Shown: positions 9,056-17,724 of the stretch, piece by piece
How positions within the stretch are numbered: the stretch's first letter is position 1
How the letters are laid out: every line of letters starts with the position of its first letter
Origin: Amphiplicatus sp046296195
GTDB taxonomy: Bacteria > Pseudomonadota > Alphaproteobacteria > Caulobacterales > Parvularculaceae
Assembly: GCA_046296195.1 (NCBI GenBank)
Contig: JBKBLR010000013.1
Location: 12,242 to 76,241, forward strand
DNA: 64,000 nt
Reading direction: 5' to 3'
The notes under the pieces: generated by a model
Database searches by the model: none
Seen by the model: only the letters and a program-made list of their open reading frames with translations
Told to the model about the DNA's origin: nothing
Program-made: the position numbers and the translations under genes

Positions 9056-9892
9056 CTAGTCCCTCAGCAATTCGTTCACGCTCGTTTTTGAGCGGGTCTT
9101 TTCGTCGACCCGTTTGACGATCACCGCGCAATAGAGCGAGGGCCCGCCTTTCGGTGACGGCGTCGAGCCGGGGACGACCACCGAATAAGGCGGCACTTCC
9201 CCGTAGGTCACCTCGCCGCTCTCACGATCGACAATCTTTGTCGACGTCCCAAGATAAACCCCCATGGAGAGGACGGATCCCTCGCGAACGATTACGCCTT
9301 CGGCGACTTCGGCGCGTGCGCCGATAAAGCAGTTATCCTCAATGATGACAGGATTGGCTTGCAACGGCTCCAACACGCCGCCGATGCCGGCCCCGCCGGA
9401 AATGTGACAGTTACGTCCAATTTGCGCGCAGCTTCCAACCGTCGCCCACGCGTCGATCATCGAACCTTCTCCGACATAGGCGCCGATATTGACGAAAGAC
9501 GGAATGAGAACAGCGGAAGGCGCGATATAGGCCCCGCGACGCACGATCGCCCCTGGCGCGGCGCGAAAGCCCGCCTTTCGAAAGTCTTCCTCGCCCCAGC
9601 GTGCGAATTTCAGCGGGATCTTGTCCCACCAAGGACCGGGGGCGGCCCCGACGAGCGCATTGTCATTAAGCCGGAAGGAGAGCAGCACAGCTTTTTTCAG
9701 CCATTGGTTCGTCTCCCACCGTCCATTCGCGCCGCGTTCTGCAACGCGCGCTTCACCAAGGTCCAGAAGATCGAGCGCCGCTTCGACCGCCGCACGTGGT
9801 TCGCCAGTCGTCGACGGCGAGAGATCGGCTCGGCGCTCCCACAGCGCTTCGATCGTTTGGGCGAGGTCGGCGGGCTTCGGCATTTTGATCAC
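9056..9892 (-). CDS. dapD: 2,3,4,5-tetrahydropyridine-2,6-dicarboxylate N-succinyltransferase
   Basis: 278 residues, the usual DapD size. A helical N-terminal domain (AQTIEALWERR) leads into hexapeptide-repeat left-handed beta-helix turns from about residue 110 (RRGAYIAPSAVLIPSFVNIGAYVGEG, GGAGIGGVLEPLQANP). It adds succinyl from succinyl-CoA in the lysine/diaminopimelate pathway, feeding peptidoglycan. The frame opens with GTG at 9892; an ATG at 9883 is an alternative, and no strong ribosome site separates the two. It is convergent with gor, separated by 114 bases in which I see no clear terminator. Confidence 0.95.
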   Translation of the reverse strand: MIKMPKPADLAQTIEALWERRADLSPSTTGEPRAAVEAALDLLDLGEARVAERGANGRWETNQWLKKAVLLSFRLNDNALVGAAPGPWWDKIPLKFARWGEEDFRKAGFRAAPGAIVRRGAYIAPSAVLIPSFVNIGAYVGEGSMIDAWATVGSCAQIGRNCHISGGAGIGGVLEPLQANPVIIEDNCFIGARAEVAEGVIVREGSVLSMGVYLGTSTKIVDRESGEVTYGEVPPYSVVVPGSTPSPKGGPSLYCAVIVKRVDEKTRSKTSVNELLRD

Positions 9893-9930
9893 GCAAGTTG
9901 GCTTGTAACGGAAACGAGCATTCGGGTGAC

Positions 9931-12651
9931 CTAGCGCGCCCTCTCCGAATGCGCAGGCGCGCGGAACAGCGCGTTGGCGAAGAAGGTGTTGAGACCATCC
10001 ATATAAGCGCGAGTAGTGGGATCGGCCGTGAAACCGATGACCATGCCGTCGCCTTTTTCCTCAACGACAACGAACGGCTTATACGCGAGCTGGACCTTAG
10101 TCTCCGCCCAGAGATAGCCGCTCGCAATCAGAGAGTCTGCGTTCGCGAACCGGGCTACATTGACCCCACTATCAAGTTTTGCAGGCCTATAGATATCGCC
10201 GCCTGAATAGAGCGCGACGACCTTAGGCTTGACGCCGGTAGCGAGCCAATGATCGGGATCAACGTCCGCATTGACAAGAACGCCGGCGGTCGCATCGGGG
10301 CCGGATTTTTCAGGCTGAACCGCTTTCTGCGCGCTTTCAGCGTCCGCAAGGAGCCTGCCCGGCACGGTCGCCTTCTTCTCGGCGTCATCCTTCGCCTCCC
10401 CGTCCGGTTTTGCCGCGTTCTCACGCCGAATCGAAAGAAGGCCGTATTCGGGATCGGCCGCAAACCGCACGGCCGCGCCGGTGGCGATCAGGACGCCGCC
10501 GCGCTCGATCCAGGAGGTCAGGCGCTGCACGCCAGATTTTCCGAGCACGGACGCATAGTCGCCACCGCCCGGCAGAACGATCACGTCGAATTGGTCGAGC
10601 GCGCGATTGTCCATGTCTTCGACCCGCACCGCCGTCACCGGAAAATCAAATTGCCGCTCGATAACAAACCTTGTGGCGCCGGCCGCCGTCGGGCTCGCCG
10701 GTTCATCCCAGGCGACGGCGATTTTCGGCGCCGGCATCGGCACGACGTAATCCGAACCGAAATTGGGCCCCTCGCTGACCCAGGAGTCGGCCACGCCAAC
10801 GACTTCGGCGCCCGTTTCCCGAGCGAATCGGTTCAGCACCGCCCTGAGGCCCGACGGGTTTCCCGCCTGCTGAAATATAAGCGTGCCCGCTTGATAAGAC
10901 CGACCGCCGCTTTTGAAAGCGCGATCGCTGGACGAAACCGTCAGACCCGCGCGCAACGCCCTCGCAAGGAGCTGCGTCGCCGGACGCTCGCCCCATGGGA
11001 CAAGATAGGCGATCGCAGGATCCGGGCCGCTGACGGCGCCGGCGCGCACCATCCGACCGTCATGGATCACGAAATTGCCGCCACCGGGCGCGGCGCCTTC
11101 GCAACTCTCCACAGCGACGCCCATCATGATGGGCAGCGACCATGCGGTGACATCATAAATTTCGTCCTCAAGTCCCTTTGCGCGCCGCCGTTCCTGTTCA
11201 GCTAGAAATTCGGACTCAAGATCGACCTGCGCGTCGAGTAAGGTGCGAATGAGGCGCTTGGCGGGCTGCGCCAGCGGCACGACATGGCTGCCGGCCGCGA
11301 AGGTCCGGCCGCAGGCGGAAAACGCGGATTTCGCCGTCAGGACTTCAACACCTTGCCGGGTCAGCAGGCCGGCGAGGCGAAGCGCTGCCGCATCGTCGTG
11401 GCCGGCAGGCAGAATATAGGCCCGCCGCGCTTCTCGCCGCCCTTCGCTGACGGCCGATTCCTGATAGCCGCGAAAATCCCGCCACAGCTTTTCACGATTG
11501 ACGGCGGCGGTCTCCGCCGTCGCGATCGACGAGATGAAATGCTGCTTGACGCTGTCGCGATAATGAAAGTCAGGGCCCTTGCGCCGCTCGGCAAGCAGTC
11601 CGCGCGCGGAGCCGCGCTCGTAAGTCATCGCGATGCCGCCGTAATAGGACGGCCAGCTTGCGCCAAAGCCCGGATAGAAGGCGTCGTAGACCTCGCGCGT
11701 GAAATAGGGAAAGCCGTTGCGATCGAACCATTTCGCGTTATTGCGGCCGAAGAGTTCGAGATTGGCCCGCTGCGAGGCTTCGAGGTGCGGGTTGTAGGGG
11801 CGCGCTTCGGGTGAGAAAAAATAGCTCGATTCCGTGCCCATCTCATGAAGGTCGACGAAGACGAGCGGACGCCATTCCCGCAAAACACGGATTCGTCCGC
11901 GCGTTTCGGGCTGGGTCAGCGCGAACCAGTCGCGGTTCATGTCGAAAAGATAGTGGTTGGTCCGCCCGCCCGGCCAGGGCTCGTTGCGTTCAGCCGCGAT
12001 CGCGGAGCCTGAGTTCTCGAGCCCTTCGGCGATTTCGAAATTATGGACAAAGCGCGCGCGGCCGTCCGGATTCTGGGACGGGTCGATAAACACAAGCGCA
12101 TCGGACGTTATCCGGTCGACCGTCGCATCGCCTCGGGCGGCGAGAAGATGGTAGGCCGTCAAGAGAGCAGCGTCCGTCCCGGAGATCTCGTTGCCATGCA
12201 CGCTGTAAGCAAGGAAAACCGTCGCCGGCAGCTTTGAAATGGCGTCGCCGAGCGCCGCGGAGGGATCGCTCACCCGCGCGATGTCCTTCCTGATCTCATC
12301 CAGGCGCGCGATCGCGGACTCTGATCCGACGACTGCGTAGATGAGCGGCCGGTTCTCCCAGCTTCTTGCATATTCGAACAATCGCATCCTAGTCGGCGCC
12401 GCCCGCCGCAGCGCGCCGAGATATCGCACCGCATCGTCCGGACGGGTGATGCGCTCGCCGTTTTTGTGGCCGATGACGCTTTCTAGCGTCGGGATCGCAG
12501 GGTCATACTTAACCCCGGGCCAGAATTCGAAATCGGCCGGCCGAACGAGCGATGCTGAGGCATGCTCCGGCCCAGATCCTTGGCGCCAGGGAACAGACTG
12601 CGCCGCGGCGGCTGAGCAAATGGACACCAGAAGCAGTGTCAATCGAAACAT
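9931..12651 (-). CDS. Secreted M14-family zinc carboxypeptidase with C-terminal GATase-like domain
   Basis: 906 residues. The first 18 residues are a Sec signal peptide ending AAAAQ. The carboxypeptidase domain (about 55-360) has the zinc pair His152 and Glu155 in VHGNEISG, a third zinc ligand in VDLHEMGTES, and a candidate catalytic Glu in MTYERGSARG. After a middle region comes a segment with DQFDVIVLPGGGDYASVL (about 690-740), resembling the class I amidotransferase/DJ-1 fold but without an evident catalytic Cys. Large M14 proteins of this layout are common in Bacteroidetes and marine proteobacteria. The likely role is periplasmic or extracellular peptide breakdown; the substrate is unknown. 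dapD follows 38 bases downstream on the same strand. Confidence 0.88.
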   Translation of the reverse strand: MFRLTLLLVSICSAAAAQSVPWRQGSGPEHASASLVRPADFEFWPGVKYDPAIPTLESVIGHKNGERITRPDDAVRYLGALRRAAPTRMRLFEYARSWENRPLIYAVVGSESAIARLDEIRKDIARVSDPSAALGDAISKLPATVFLAYSVHGNEISGTDAALLTAYHLLAARGDATVDRITSDALVFIDPSQNPDGRARFVHNFEIAEGLENSGSAIAAERNEPWPGGRTNHYLFDMNRDWFALTQPETRGRIRVLREWRPLVFVDLHEMGTESSYFFSPEARPYNPHLEASQRANLELFGRNNAKWFDRNGFPYFTREVYDAFYPGFGASWPSYYGGIAMTYERGSARGLLAERRKGPDFHYRDSVKQHFISSIATAETAAVNREKLWRDFRGYQESAVSEGRREARRAYILPAGHDDAAALRLAGLLTRQGVEVLTAKSAFSACGRTFAAGSHVVPLAQPAKRLIRTLLDAQVDLESEFLAEQERRRAKGLEDEIYDVTAWSLPIMMGVAVESCEGAAPGGGNFVIHDGRMVRAGAVSGPDPAIAYLVPWGERPATQLLARALRAGLTVSSSDRAFKSGGRSYQAGTLIFQQAGNPSGLRAVLNRFARETGAEVVGVADSWVSEGPNFGSDYVVPMPAPKIAVAWDEPASPTAAGATRFVIERQFDFPVTAVRVEDMDNRALDQFDVIVLPGGGDYASVLGKSGVQRLTSWIERGGVLIATGAAVRFAADPEYGLLSIRRENAAKPDGEAKDDAEKKATVPGRLLADAESAQKAVQPEKSGPDATAGVLVNADVDPDHWLATGVKPKVVALYSGGDIYRPAKLDSGVNVARFANADSLIASGYLWAETKVQLAYKPFVVVEEKGDGMVIGFTADPTTRAYMDGLNTFFANALFRAPAHSERAR

Positions 12652-12706
12652 GAGCGCACTCTCTATGTCAGGCGGCCGATTAAGTGGCTGCGCATCGGCG
12701 CGTCGG

Positions 12707-13183
12707 TCAAGGGCGGCGGGCGCCGCGCCGTCGCCGCCTTCGTGGCCTCGGCCTTACCGCCGAGACATGATCCCAGATGTCGTCAGGATCGACTGTCCGC
12801 TCACTGACGGCCATGAGAACGGCGACGCCGGCGTCCTCGACGCTCCGCCGCACGCCCGTCAGGAGCGGGTGCCAGTCCGGCAAGTCCTCGCCGCGCGCGA
12901 GCCGGCGGTAACCGCAGGTCTCCGGCATCCAGGCGAGCGAGGCGGCGTTGCCTGGGGTCAACTTCACGCAGTCCTTTACGAGCTTCTGCCGCTGCGCGTA
13001 ATTCGTGCAGCGGCGGCGCGCGACGTCGAAGAGCTTGCAGGCGACGTTCGTCTCGTAGAGGCGGCCCGTTGTTGTCTCCACCAGCAGCACCATGCAGCAG
13101 CGCCCGCAGCCGTCGCAGAGCGATTCCCACTCCGCGTCGGACATGTCCTTGAGAGACTTTGTTTCCCAGAATCGATCGGCCAT
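12707..13183 (-). CDS. YcgN family cysteine cluster protein (UPF0260)
   Basis: 158 residues. The N-terminal motif CDGCGRCC, with later cysteines in ACKLFD, RCTNYAQR, DCVKL and ETCGYR, is the set expected for the YcgN/UPF0260 cysteine-cluster family, probably a metal or iron-sulphur site. The FWETKSLKDMSDAEWESLC opening is also typical. The C-terminus ends in an arginine-rich tail. The biochemical role is not established. It lies upstream of the M14 peptidase on the same strand (55-base gap) and is divergent from the monooxygenase at 13290. Confidence 0.9.
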   Translation of the reverse strand: MADRFWETKSLKDMSDAEWESLCDGCGRCCMVLLVETTTGRLYETNVACKLFDVARRRCTNYAQRQKLVKDCVKLTPGNAASLAWMPETCGYRRLARGEDLPDWHPLLTGVRRSVEDAGVAVLMAVSERTVDPDDIWDHVSAVRPRPRRRRRRGARRP

Positions 13184-13289
13184 GGCGAACTCGTCGGGGG
13201 AAACGGCCGCGCTGGCAAGACGGGATGCGGTAAACTATGGAGTTTACTGCCAAAATGCGGTAACAGGGGGCAAAGCAGGAGCCCCTCCC

Positions 13290-14780
13290 ATGGAGCACTA
13301 CAACGTCATCATCGTCGGCGCGGGGTTGTCCGGTATCGGGGCGGCGCATTACCTCCAGGAGCGCCTCCCGCATAAGACCTACGCGATCCTTGAGGCGCGG
13401 GACGCGATCGGCGGCACTTGGGACCTTTTCCGCTATCCGGGGATCCGCTCCGACAGCGACATGTTCACGCTCGGCTATCGGTTCCGGCCTTGGCGTGACC
13501 CGAAGGCGATCGCCGACGGTCCGTCGATCTGGGCCTATGTGAACGATACGGCCCGCGAAGAGGGCATCGACAGAAATATCAGGTTTCGGACGAAGGTCAC
13601 CGACCTTGCCTGGGATTCCTTAACGTCGCGCTGGACGGTGACGGCGACGACGCCCGAAGGGATCGTCCGGTATTCCGCAGATTTCCTTTGGATGTGCTCA
13701 GGGTATTATCGCTATTCGGCGGGCTACCGACCAGATTTTCCCGGTGAACAGTCTTTCCGTGGACGGATCGTCCATCCTCAGATCTGGCCTGATGACCTTG
13801 ATTATGCGGGAAAGCGCGTCGTCGTCATCGGTTCAGGCGCGACGGCGGTGACGCTCATCCCGTCGATGGCGGACAAGACCGCGCACATCACCATGCTGCA
13901 GCGCTCGCCGACCTGGATGATCTCGATGCCGGGGACCTCCGCCCTCGCTAAATTCCTCGGCGCCTTCCTGCCGGCGATGGCGGTCTACCGCATCATGCGC
14001 CTGCACCGGATACTGATGCAGTCATTCCTTTATCGCTGGGCGCGCGCCAATCCGAAAAAAGCCGGCGACAGGCTCCTGAAGGAAGCGCGCGCTCTTCTGC
14101 CGGCGGGCTTCGACGTCGAAGCTCATTTCAAGCCGCGCTACAATCCCTGGGAGCAACGGCTCTGTCTCGTGCCGGACGACGATCTTTTCCGCGCCATTTC
14201 CGAGGGCAAGGCTTCGGTGGAAACGGGCGAGATCGAAACATTCACAGAGACTGGCATCCGCCTCAAGGGCGGGAAAGAGCTTCCGGCCGACATCATCATC
14301 ACGGCGACGGGCCTCCATATCGAGCTGCTCGGCGGGGCCAAGGTGACGATCGACGGACGACAGTTCAACATCGCCGACAGTTTCACCTATCGCGGCTTCG
14401 GCTTCTCCGGCGTGCCGAACCTCGTATCAGTGTTCGGCTATCTCAACGCTTCATGGACGCTCAGAGCCGATCTCATCAGCGATTACGTGACCCGCCTTCT
14501 GACATTCATGGACAAACGCGGTTACAAGGTCGCCACGCCCGTGAACGACGACCCGGCGATGCCGGCGGAACCTTTCGCCGATTTTTCGTCCGGCTATCTC
14601 ATGCGGGCGGCGGACCGCCTGCCGAAGCAGGGCCGCGATCCTTGGCGCCACGCTCAGAACTTTCTCGCCGATGTGCGCTGGATGCGGAAGGGCGACCTGG
14701 AAGACGGCGTCATGCGCTTTTCAAAGGGTGCCGCCGCGCCGGCCGCATCCCGCGCGACCGTCTCGGTCGCAGCAGAATAG
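13290..14780 (+). CDS. Flavin-containing / Baeyer-Villiger-type monooxygenase
   Basis: 496 residues from ATG 13290; the frame stays open further upstream, but FAD-binding VIIVGAGLSGIGAAHYL sits right after this start. GGTWDLFRYPGIRSDSD is the typical second FAD/NADP contact. The fingerprint FxGxxxHxxxWP appears as FRGRIVHPQIWP, followed by the second Rossmann motif VVVIGSGATAVTL and an ATG-type TATGLHI. This set defines class B flavoprotein monooxygenases, which oxidise ketones, aldehydes or heteroatoms with NADPH and oxygen. The physiological substrate cannot be read from sequence. The stop is 8 bases from that of the convergent hydrolase gene. Confidence 0.9.
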   Translation: MEHYNVIIVGAGLSGIGAAHYLQERLPHKTYAILEARDAIGGTWDLFRYPGIRSDSDMFTLGYRFRPWRDPKAIADGPSIWAYVNDTAREEGIDRNIRFRTKVTDLAWDSLTSRWTVTATTPEGIVRYSADFLWMCSGYYRYSAGYRPDFPGEQSFRGRIVHPQIWPDDLDYAGKRVVVIGSGATAVTLIPSMADKTAHITMLQRSPTWMISMPGTSALAKFLGAFLPAMAVYRIMRLHRILMQSFLYRWARANPKKAGDRLLKEARALLPAGFDVEAHFKPRYNPWEQRLCLVPDDDLFRAISEGKASVETGEIETFTETGIRLKGGKELPADIIITATGLHIELLGGAKVTIDGRQFNIADSFTYRGFGFSGVPNLVSVFGYLNASWTLRADLISDYVTRLLTFMDKRGYKVATPVNDDPAMPAEPFADFSSGYLMRAADRLPKQGRDPWRHAQNFLADVRWMRKGDLEDGVMRFSKGAAAPAASRATVSVAAE

Positions 14781-14788
14781 CCCTGGAG

Positions 14789-16030
14789 CTAATGCGACCC
14801 TGACGCCGCCTCACCGTCGTTGAGCGCGAGCCAGTCCTCGCGCGGCAATCCGAGTTCAATGTCGAGAAAAGTCGGCAGAATGCGCCAGAGCCGCTTCGAG
14901 CGCGAGTTTGAAAGGATCACGACGCCGACATCGCGTTCCGGCAGAACAGCGATCTGAGCGCCGTAGCCCTCAACCGTGCCCGAGTGCGCAATCAGCGGCT
15001 CACCTTCATAGGCGTAGCGCCGCCAGCCAAAAGCGTATTGCGCCGCCTTGAAGCGCGGCGAGACGCTGCGCATGCGCGCATTCTCGGCAGGTGAGTTGAC
15101 GCGCGGGGTGAAGATGAGGTCGAGCGCTTCGGGCGGCAGCGTCCCCGGCGCGTGGCCGGTCACCGCTTTCAGCCATTGCGCCATGTCTCTTATCGAGGCG
15201 TTGACGCCGCCCGCCGCAGGCACGCGCCAGTAGATCGGCTTGATCGACGTCTGCCGCCAGGCGCCAAACGCCTCCGCCTCGCCTTTGATCCGGTCGCGCA
15301 CGTGCGGGCGCGCCCAATCGCCGGAAGCTGAAAGCCCCGCCTCGCTCGCCGATGCTCCCGTCATGCCGAGCGGCGTGAACAATTTGCGCCTTAGAGCGTC
15401 TTCGTAGGATGTTCCGTAGGCCGATGAAATTGCAAGGCCCGCAATGTCGAAAGCGATGTTCTGGTAGGAATAGCAGCGCCCGACCGCGCAAACGAGCTTC
15501 ACTGCACGGTATTTCGGATAGATGTCGGCGACGGGCGTTCCTGCTTCCAGAAGGTTGTCATAGGCGTTCGGCGGCAGGCCGGTCTGATGACTGAGAAGAT
15601 GGCCGAGCTCGAGAGCGTTCTCCGCGCCGCCGGCGAGCCGGAAGGACGGTGCAAAACGCGTCGCGGGATCTTCAGGGGAGAGTTTTCCTTCCACCATGGC
15701 AAGACCCGCCAGTGCGCCGGTGAACCCCTTCGACAGCGACCCGATGCGAAAGACGGTGTCAGGCGTGACGCGCGCCCCGCCGATCTCGGCGACGCCCCAG
15801 GTCTTGAGAAACTTCGTCTCGCCGTGCTTGACGACTGCAACGCTGAGGCCGACGAAATCACCCGTTTCGAAGGCTGCGTCGAGAGCGGCTTCAAACGCCT
15901 TAAGGCGCGCCGCGTCCGTCGCGTCCGTCGCCGCGGCCGGAACGAGCGCCGCTAGCGCCAAAGGCTCCTCGCCGCCGGCCGATGAAAGCAGAATAAGCCC
16001 CGACAACGCCGTCGCACAAAAAAGACGCAT
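14789..16030 (-). CDS. Beta-lactamase-fold serine hydrolase (class C/esterase-like), exported
   Basis: 413 residues from ATG 16030 (a GTG one codon earlier is possible). The N-terminus is a signal peptide (RLFCATALSGLILLSSAGG). Catalytic motifs of the serine beta-lactamase/penicillin-binding fold are present: SxxK as Ser98-Leu-Ser-Lys101, YxN as YQN in CYSYQNIAFDI, and an HSG triad in IAHSGTVEGYG in place of KTG. That HSG variant is usual in esterases and D-aminopeptidases of this superfamily, so a true beta-lactamase role is not implied. A DD-peptidase, an esterase or an amidase are all open. The esterase lipoprotein gene lies upstream on the same strand, 44 bases away. Confidence 0.88.
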   Translation of the reverse strand: MRLFCATALSGLILLSSAGGEEPLALAALVPAAATDATDAARLKAFEAALDAAFETGDFVGLSVAVVKHGETKFLKTWGVAEIGGARVTPDTVFRIGSLSKGFTGALAGLAMVEGKLSPEDPATRFAPSFRLAGGAENALELGHLLSHQTGLPPNAYDNLLEAGTPVADIYPKYRAVKLVCAVGRCYSYQNIAFDIAGLAISSAYGTSYEDALRRKLFTPLGMTGASASEAGLSASGDWARPHVRDRIKGEAEAFGAWRQTSIKPIYWRVPAAGGVNASIRDMAQWLKAVTGHAPGTLPPEALDLIFTPRVNSPAENARMRSVSPRFKAAQYAFGWRRYAYEGEPLIAHSGTVEGYGAQIAVLPERDVGVVILSNSRSKRLWRILPTFLDIELGLPREDWLALNDGEAASGSH

Positions 16031-16074
16031 CACGTCAACCCTGAACTAGCCTTGAACGCCCCCAACTTCCCTTA

Positions 16075-17283
16075 TCAATTCTGTCCGTAAAGAAAGCGCA
16101 ACGGATCCTTGAGCCGCGCCCGCCATGAGGCTTCATTGTGATCAGCCCCGTCATCGGGGCGGATGACGAAATCGCGTCCCTCGACAAGCCCTTGAGCAAC
16201 AAGCGCTTCGCGCAGCGCCGCATGCGTCGGCGCGTATTCTGCGTCGAGGCCCGTCGTCCCGTAGTCGAACCAGAGCCGCGCGCCCCTCGGGATGTCGAGG
16301 CCCGCGGCAATGTCACGGAGGATGTAGGGCGTCGGGTCGGGATTTTCGGGCTTTTCCGCCATCGGGAAATATTTAGCGACGATCGCTTCCGACAGCGGAA
16401 AATGCGTCGACACGCAGCCGCAGGCGCCGAAGACGTCCGGATGCTTCGTCGTAAGGTGGTAAGAAAGCAGCCCGCCCATCGACGACCCCATGTGAGCGGT
16501 GTTTTGCGGTCCCGTCAACGTGCGAAATTCGGCGTTGACGCGCGGCATCAGCTCTTCGATGAGAAAGCGCGCATAGAGCGGCGCGCCGTGCCAGGGCGAA
16601 TATTCATAGCCGCGCTCGCCGGTCGACCACACGCCGACGACGATGATGGGCTCAATGGCGCCCTCCTCGACGAGCGCCGTCACCGCTTCATCGACGCCCC
16701 AGTCGACGCCGGTGTTGGCGATGCGCGAATCGAAAAGATTCTGCCCGTCGGACATGTAGAGCGTCTTGTAGCGACGCTCGCCCGACGGGTCGTAGCCTGG
16801 CGGAAGCCAAATCGAGACGGTGCGCGAAGGGCCGAGGAACGCCGAAGAAACGTTTTCCCAATAGACCAGCGTTCCTTTGACGCCTGAGCCGCGCCAGTCG
16901 GCGACGTATTCCCTCACATCCTTCTTGAAGTCCGTGATCTCGTGTCGAACGGCGACGTTCCTGTCCATCAGGAGACGGAAATTCGCCATCACCATGCCGG
17001 ACGGGCCGAGCGCCTCGCGGTCCCAGCTTCCGAGCGTGAACTTGTATTCAAGCACGGTCCCCGGCGGCGCCGTGACCTGCGCCGTGCGCTCGCGACCCGC
17101 TCCCCCCATGGCGAGCCCGTCCGGCTTCCAGGGACCGAGGTCCGGCAGGCTGCCCGCGAGATAGATCGTCGGCGCGCCCTCCGGCGCGAGGACGGTGATC
17201 GTCGCCGTGCAGCAGGGGGCGGGTGCATCCGCGCTTGGCGCACACGCAGCGAGCGACAAAAGCATCAGGACGGCGGGGCGCAT
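16075..17283 (-). CDS. Esterase D-family alpha/beta hydrolase with N-terminal CBM20-like domain, lipoprotein
   Basis: 402 residues from ATG 17283; the open frame extends upstream but the lipoprotein signal (lipobox LAAC, Cys14) fixes the start. Residues about 25-115 resemble a starch-binding CBM20-type beta sandwich (TIYLAGSLPDLGPWKPDG, then VLEYKFTLGSWDREALGP). The hydrolase domain resembles enterochelin-esterase/Esterase D proteins. The nucleophile Ser is in HMGSSMGGLLS, and the His may be that of DGADHNEASW near the C-terminus. It is probably anchored in the outer membrane facing the periplasm. Candidate substrates are carbohydrate esters or siderophore-like esters; none can be chosen from the sequence. 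It is likely co-transcribed with the downstream serine hydrolase. Confidence 0.88.
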   Translation of the reverse strand: MRPAVLMLLSLAACAPSADAPAPCCTATITVLAPEGAPTIYLAGSLPDLGPWKPDGLAMGGAGRERTAQVTAPPGTVLEYKFTLGSWDREALGPSGMVMANFRLLMDRNVAVRHEITDFKKDVREYVADWRGSGVKGTLVYWENVSSAFLGPSRTVSIWLPPGYDPSGERRYKTLYMSDGQNLFDSRIANTGVDWGVDEAVTALVEEGAIEPIIVVGVWSTGERGYEYSPWHGAPLYARFLIEELMPRVNAEFRTLTGPQNTAHMGSSMGGLLSYHLTTKHPDVFGACGCVSTHFPLSEAIVAKYFPMAEKPENPDPTPYILRDIAAGLDIPRGARLWFDYGTTGLDAEYAPTHAALREALVAQGLVEGRDFVIRPDDGADHNEASWRARLKDPLRFLYGQN

Positions 17284-17519
17284 GCTCGAGACTCCGCAGA
17301 AAAACACAATGAACCGCAGAACGCAGCGCCGCCGCAAGGCCGGATTATGCGCATAATTCTTCACGCCGCTCGCTGGCTGGGTGAGCTTTTCCGCGGGCTC
17401 CAGCCCGAAAATGCGTATAATCCTCATCTGAAATATACGGCGATTTCCGCCCGGGTCGCGCGCAGATTGCGGGCGCGAGGGGGGTGCCTTTATCTGCAAT
17501 CTGCATCGCGCGGCCAGAC

Positions 17520-17669
17520 ATGGAGCCGCCCAAGCCGCGCGAGAACCCAGACCTGTCAACAGGCGCCGCCGATTGGGCGCGCGCCGAAAAAAAGTTCGCG
17601 CCGGGCGGACGCCTCGGCGCGGTTTTAGACGCCTATCACGCTACCCTTCGAGAGTCAAACAATCAATAA
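17520..17669 (+). CDS. Possible small protein (49 aa), unsupported by homology
   Basis: An ATG at 17520 opens a 49-residue frame (MEPPKPRENPDLST to LRESNNQ), Pro-rich then helical. It lies in the 441-base gap between two genes that both run on the minus strand. There is no convincing ribosome site and no family recognised. An in-frame upstream ATG at 17484 would lengthen it to 61 residues. The stop codon falls in the loop of the dyad at 17651-17678. It is plausible as a tiny gene, equally plausible as chance in GC-rich DNA. The rest of the gap shows nothing I can name. Confidence 0.25.
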   Translation: MEPPKPRENPDLSTGAADWARAEKKFAPGGRLGAVLDAYHATLRESNNQ

Positions 17670-17678
17670 GTTGACTCT
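17651..17678. promoter_or_regulatory. 8-12-8 inverted repeat upstream of nothing obvious, near tolC 3' end
   Basis: AGAGTCAA and TTGACTCT flank a 12-base loop. The element sits 46 bases beyond the tolC-like stop and spans the stop of the possible small gene at 17520. It is AT-rich compared with its surroundings. No T-tract follows on either strand at the stem base, so a standard terminator is doubtful; a protein-binding dyad or weak terminator are both possible. Confidence 0.35.
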
Positions 17679-17724
17679 ATTATGGTAAATTTCGTGTGAC
17701 GGTTGCGCCCCCGCCTTCCGCTTC

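Noticed and set aside
9898..11205. Long plus-strand open frames opposite the M14 peptidase
   Set aside because: They are antisense to a clear peptidase with signal peptide and zinc motif; their translations have no domain and are Arg/Gly-rich, as expected from the reverse of GC-rich codons.
14789..16030. Antibiotic-resistance beta-lactamase
   Set aside because: It has the SxxK and YxN motifs but HSG instead of KTG and no class C hallmark context; an esterase or peptidase is at least as likely.
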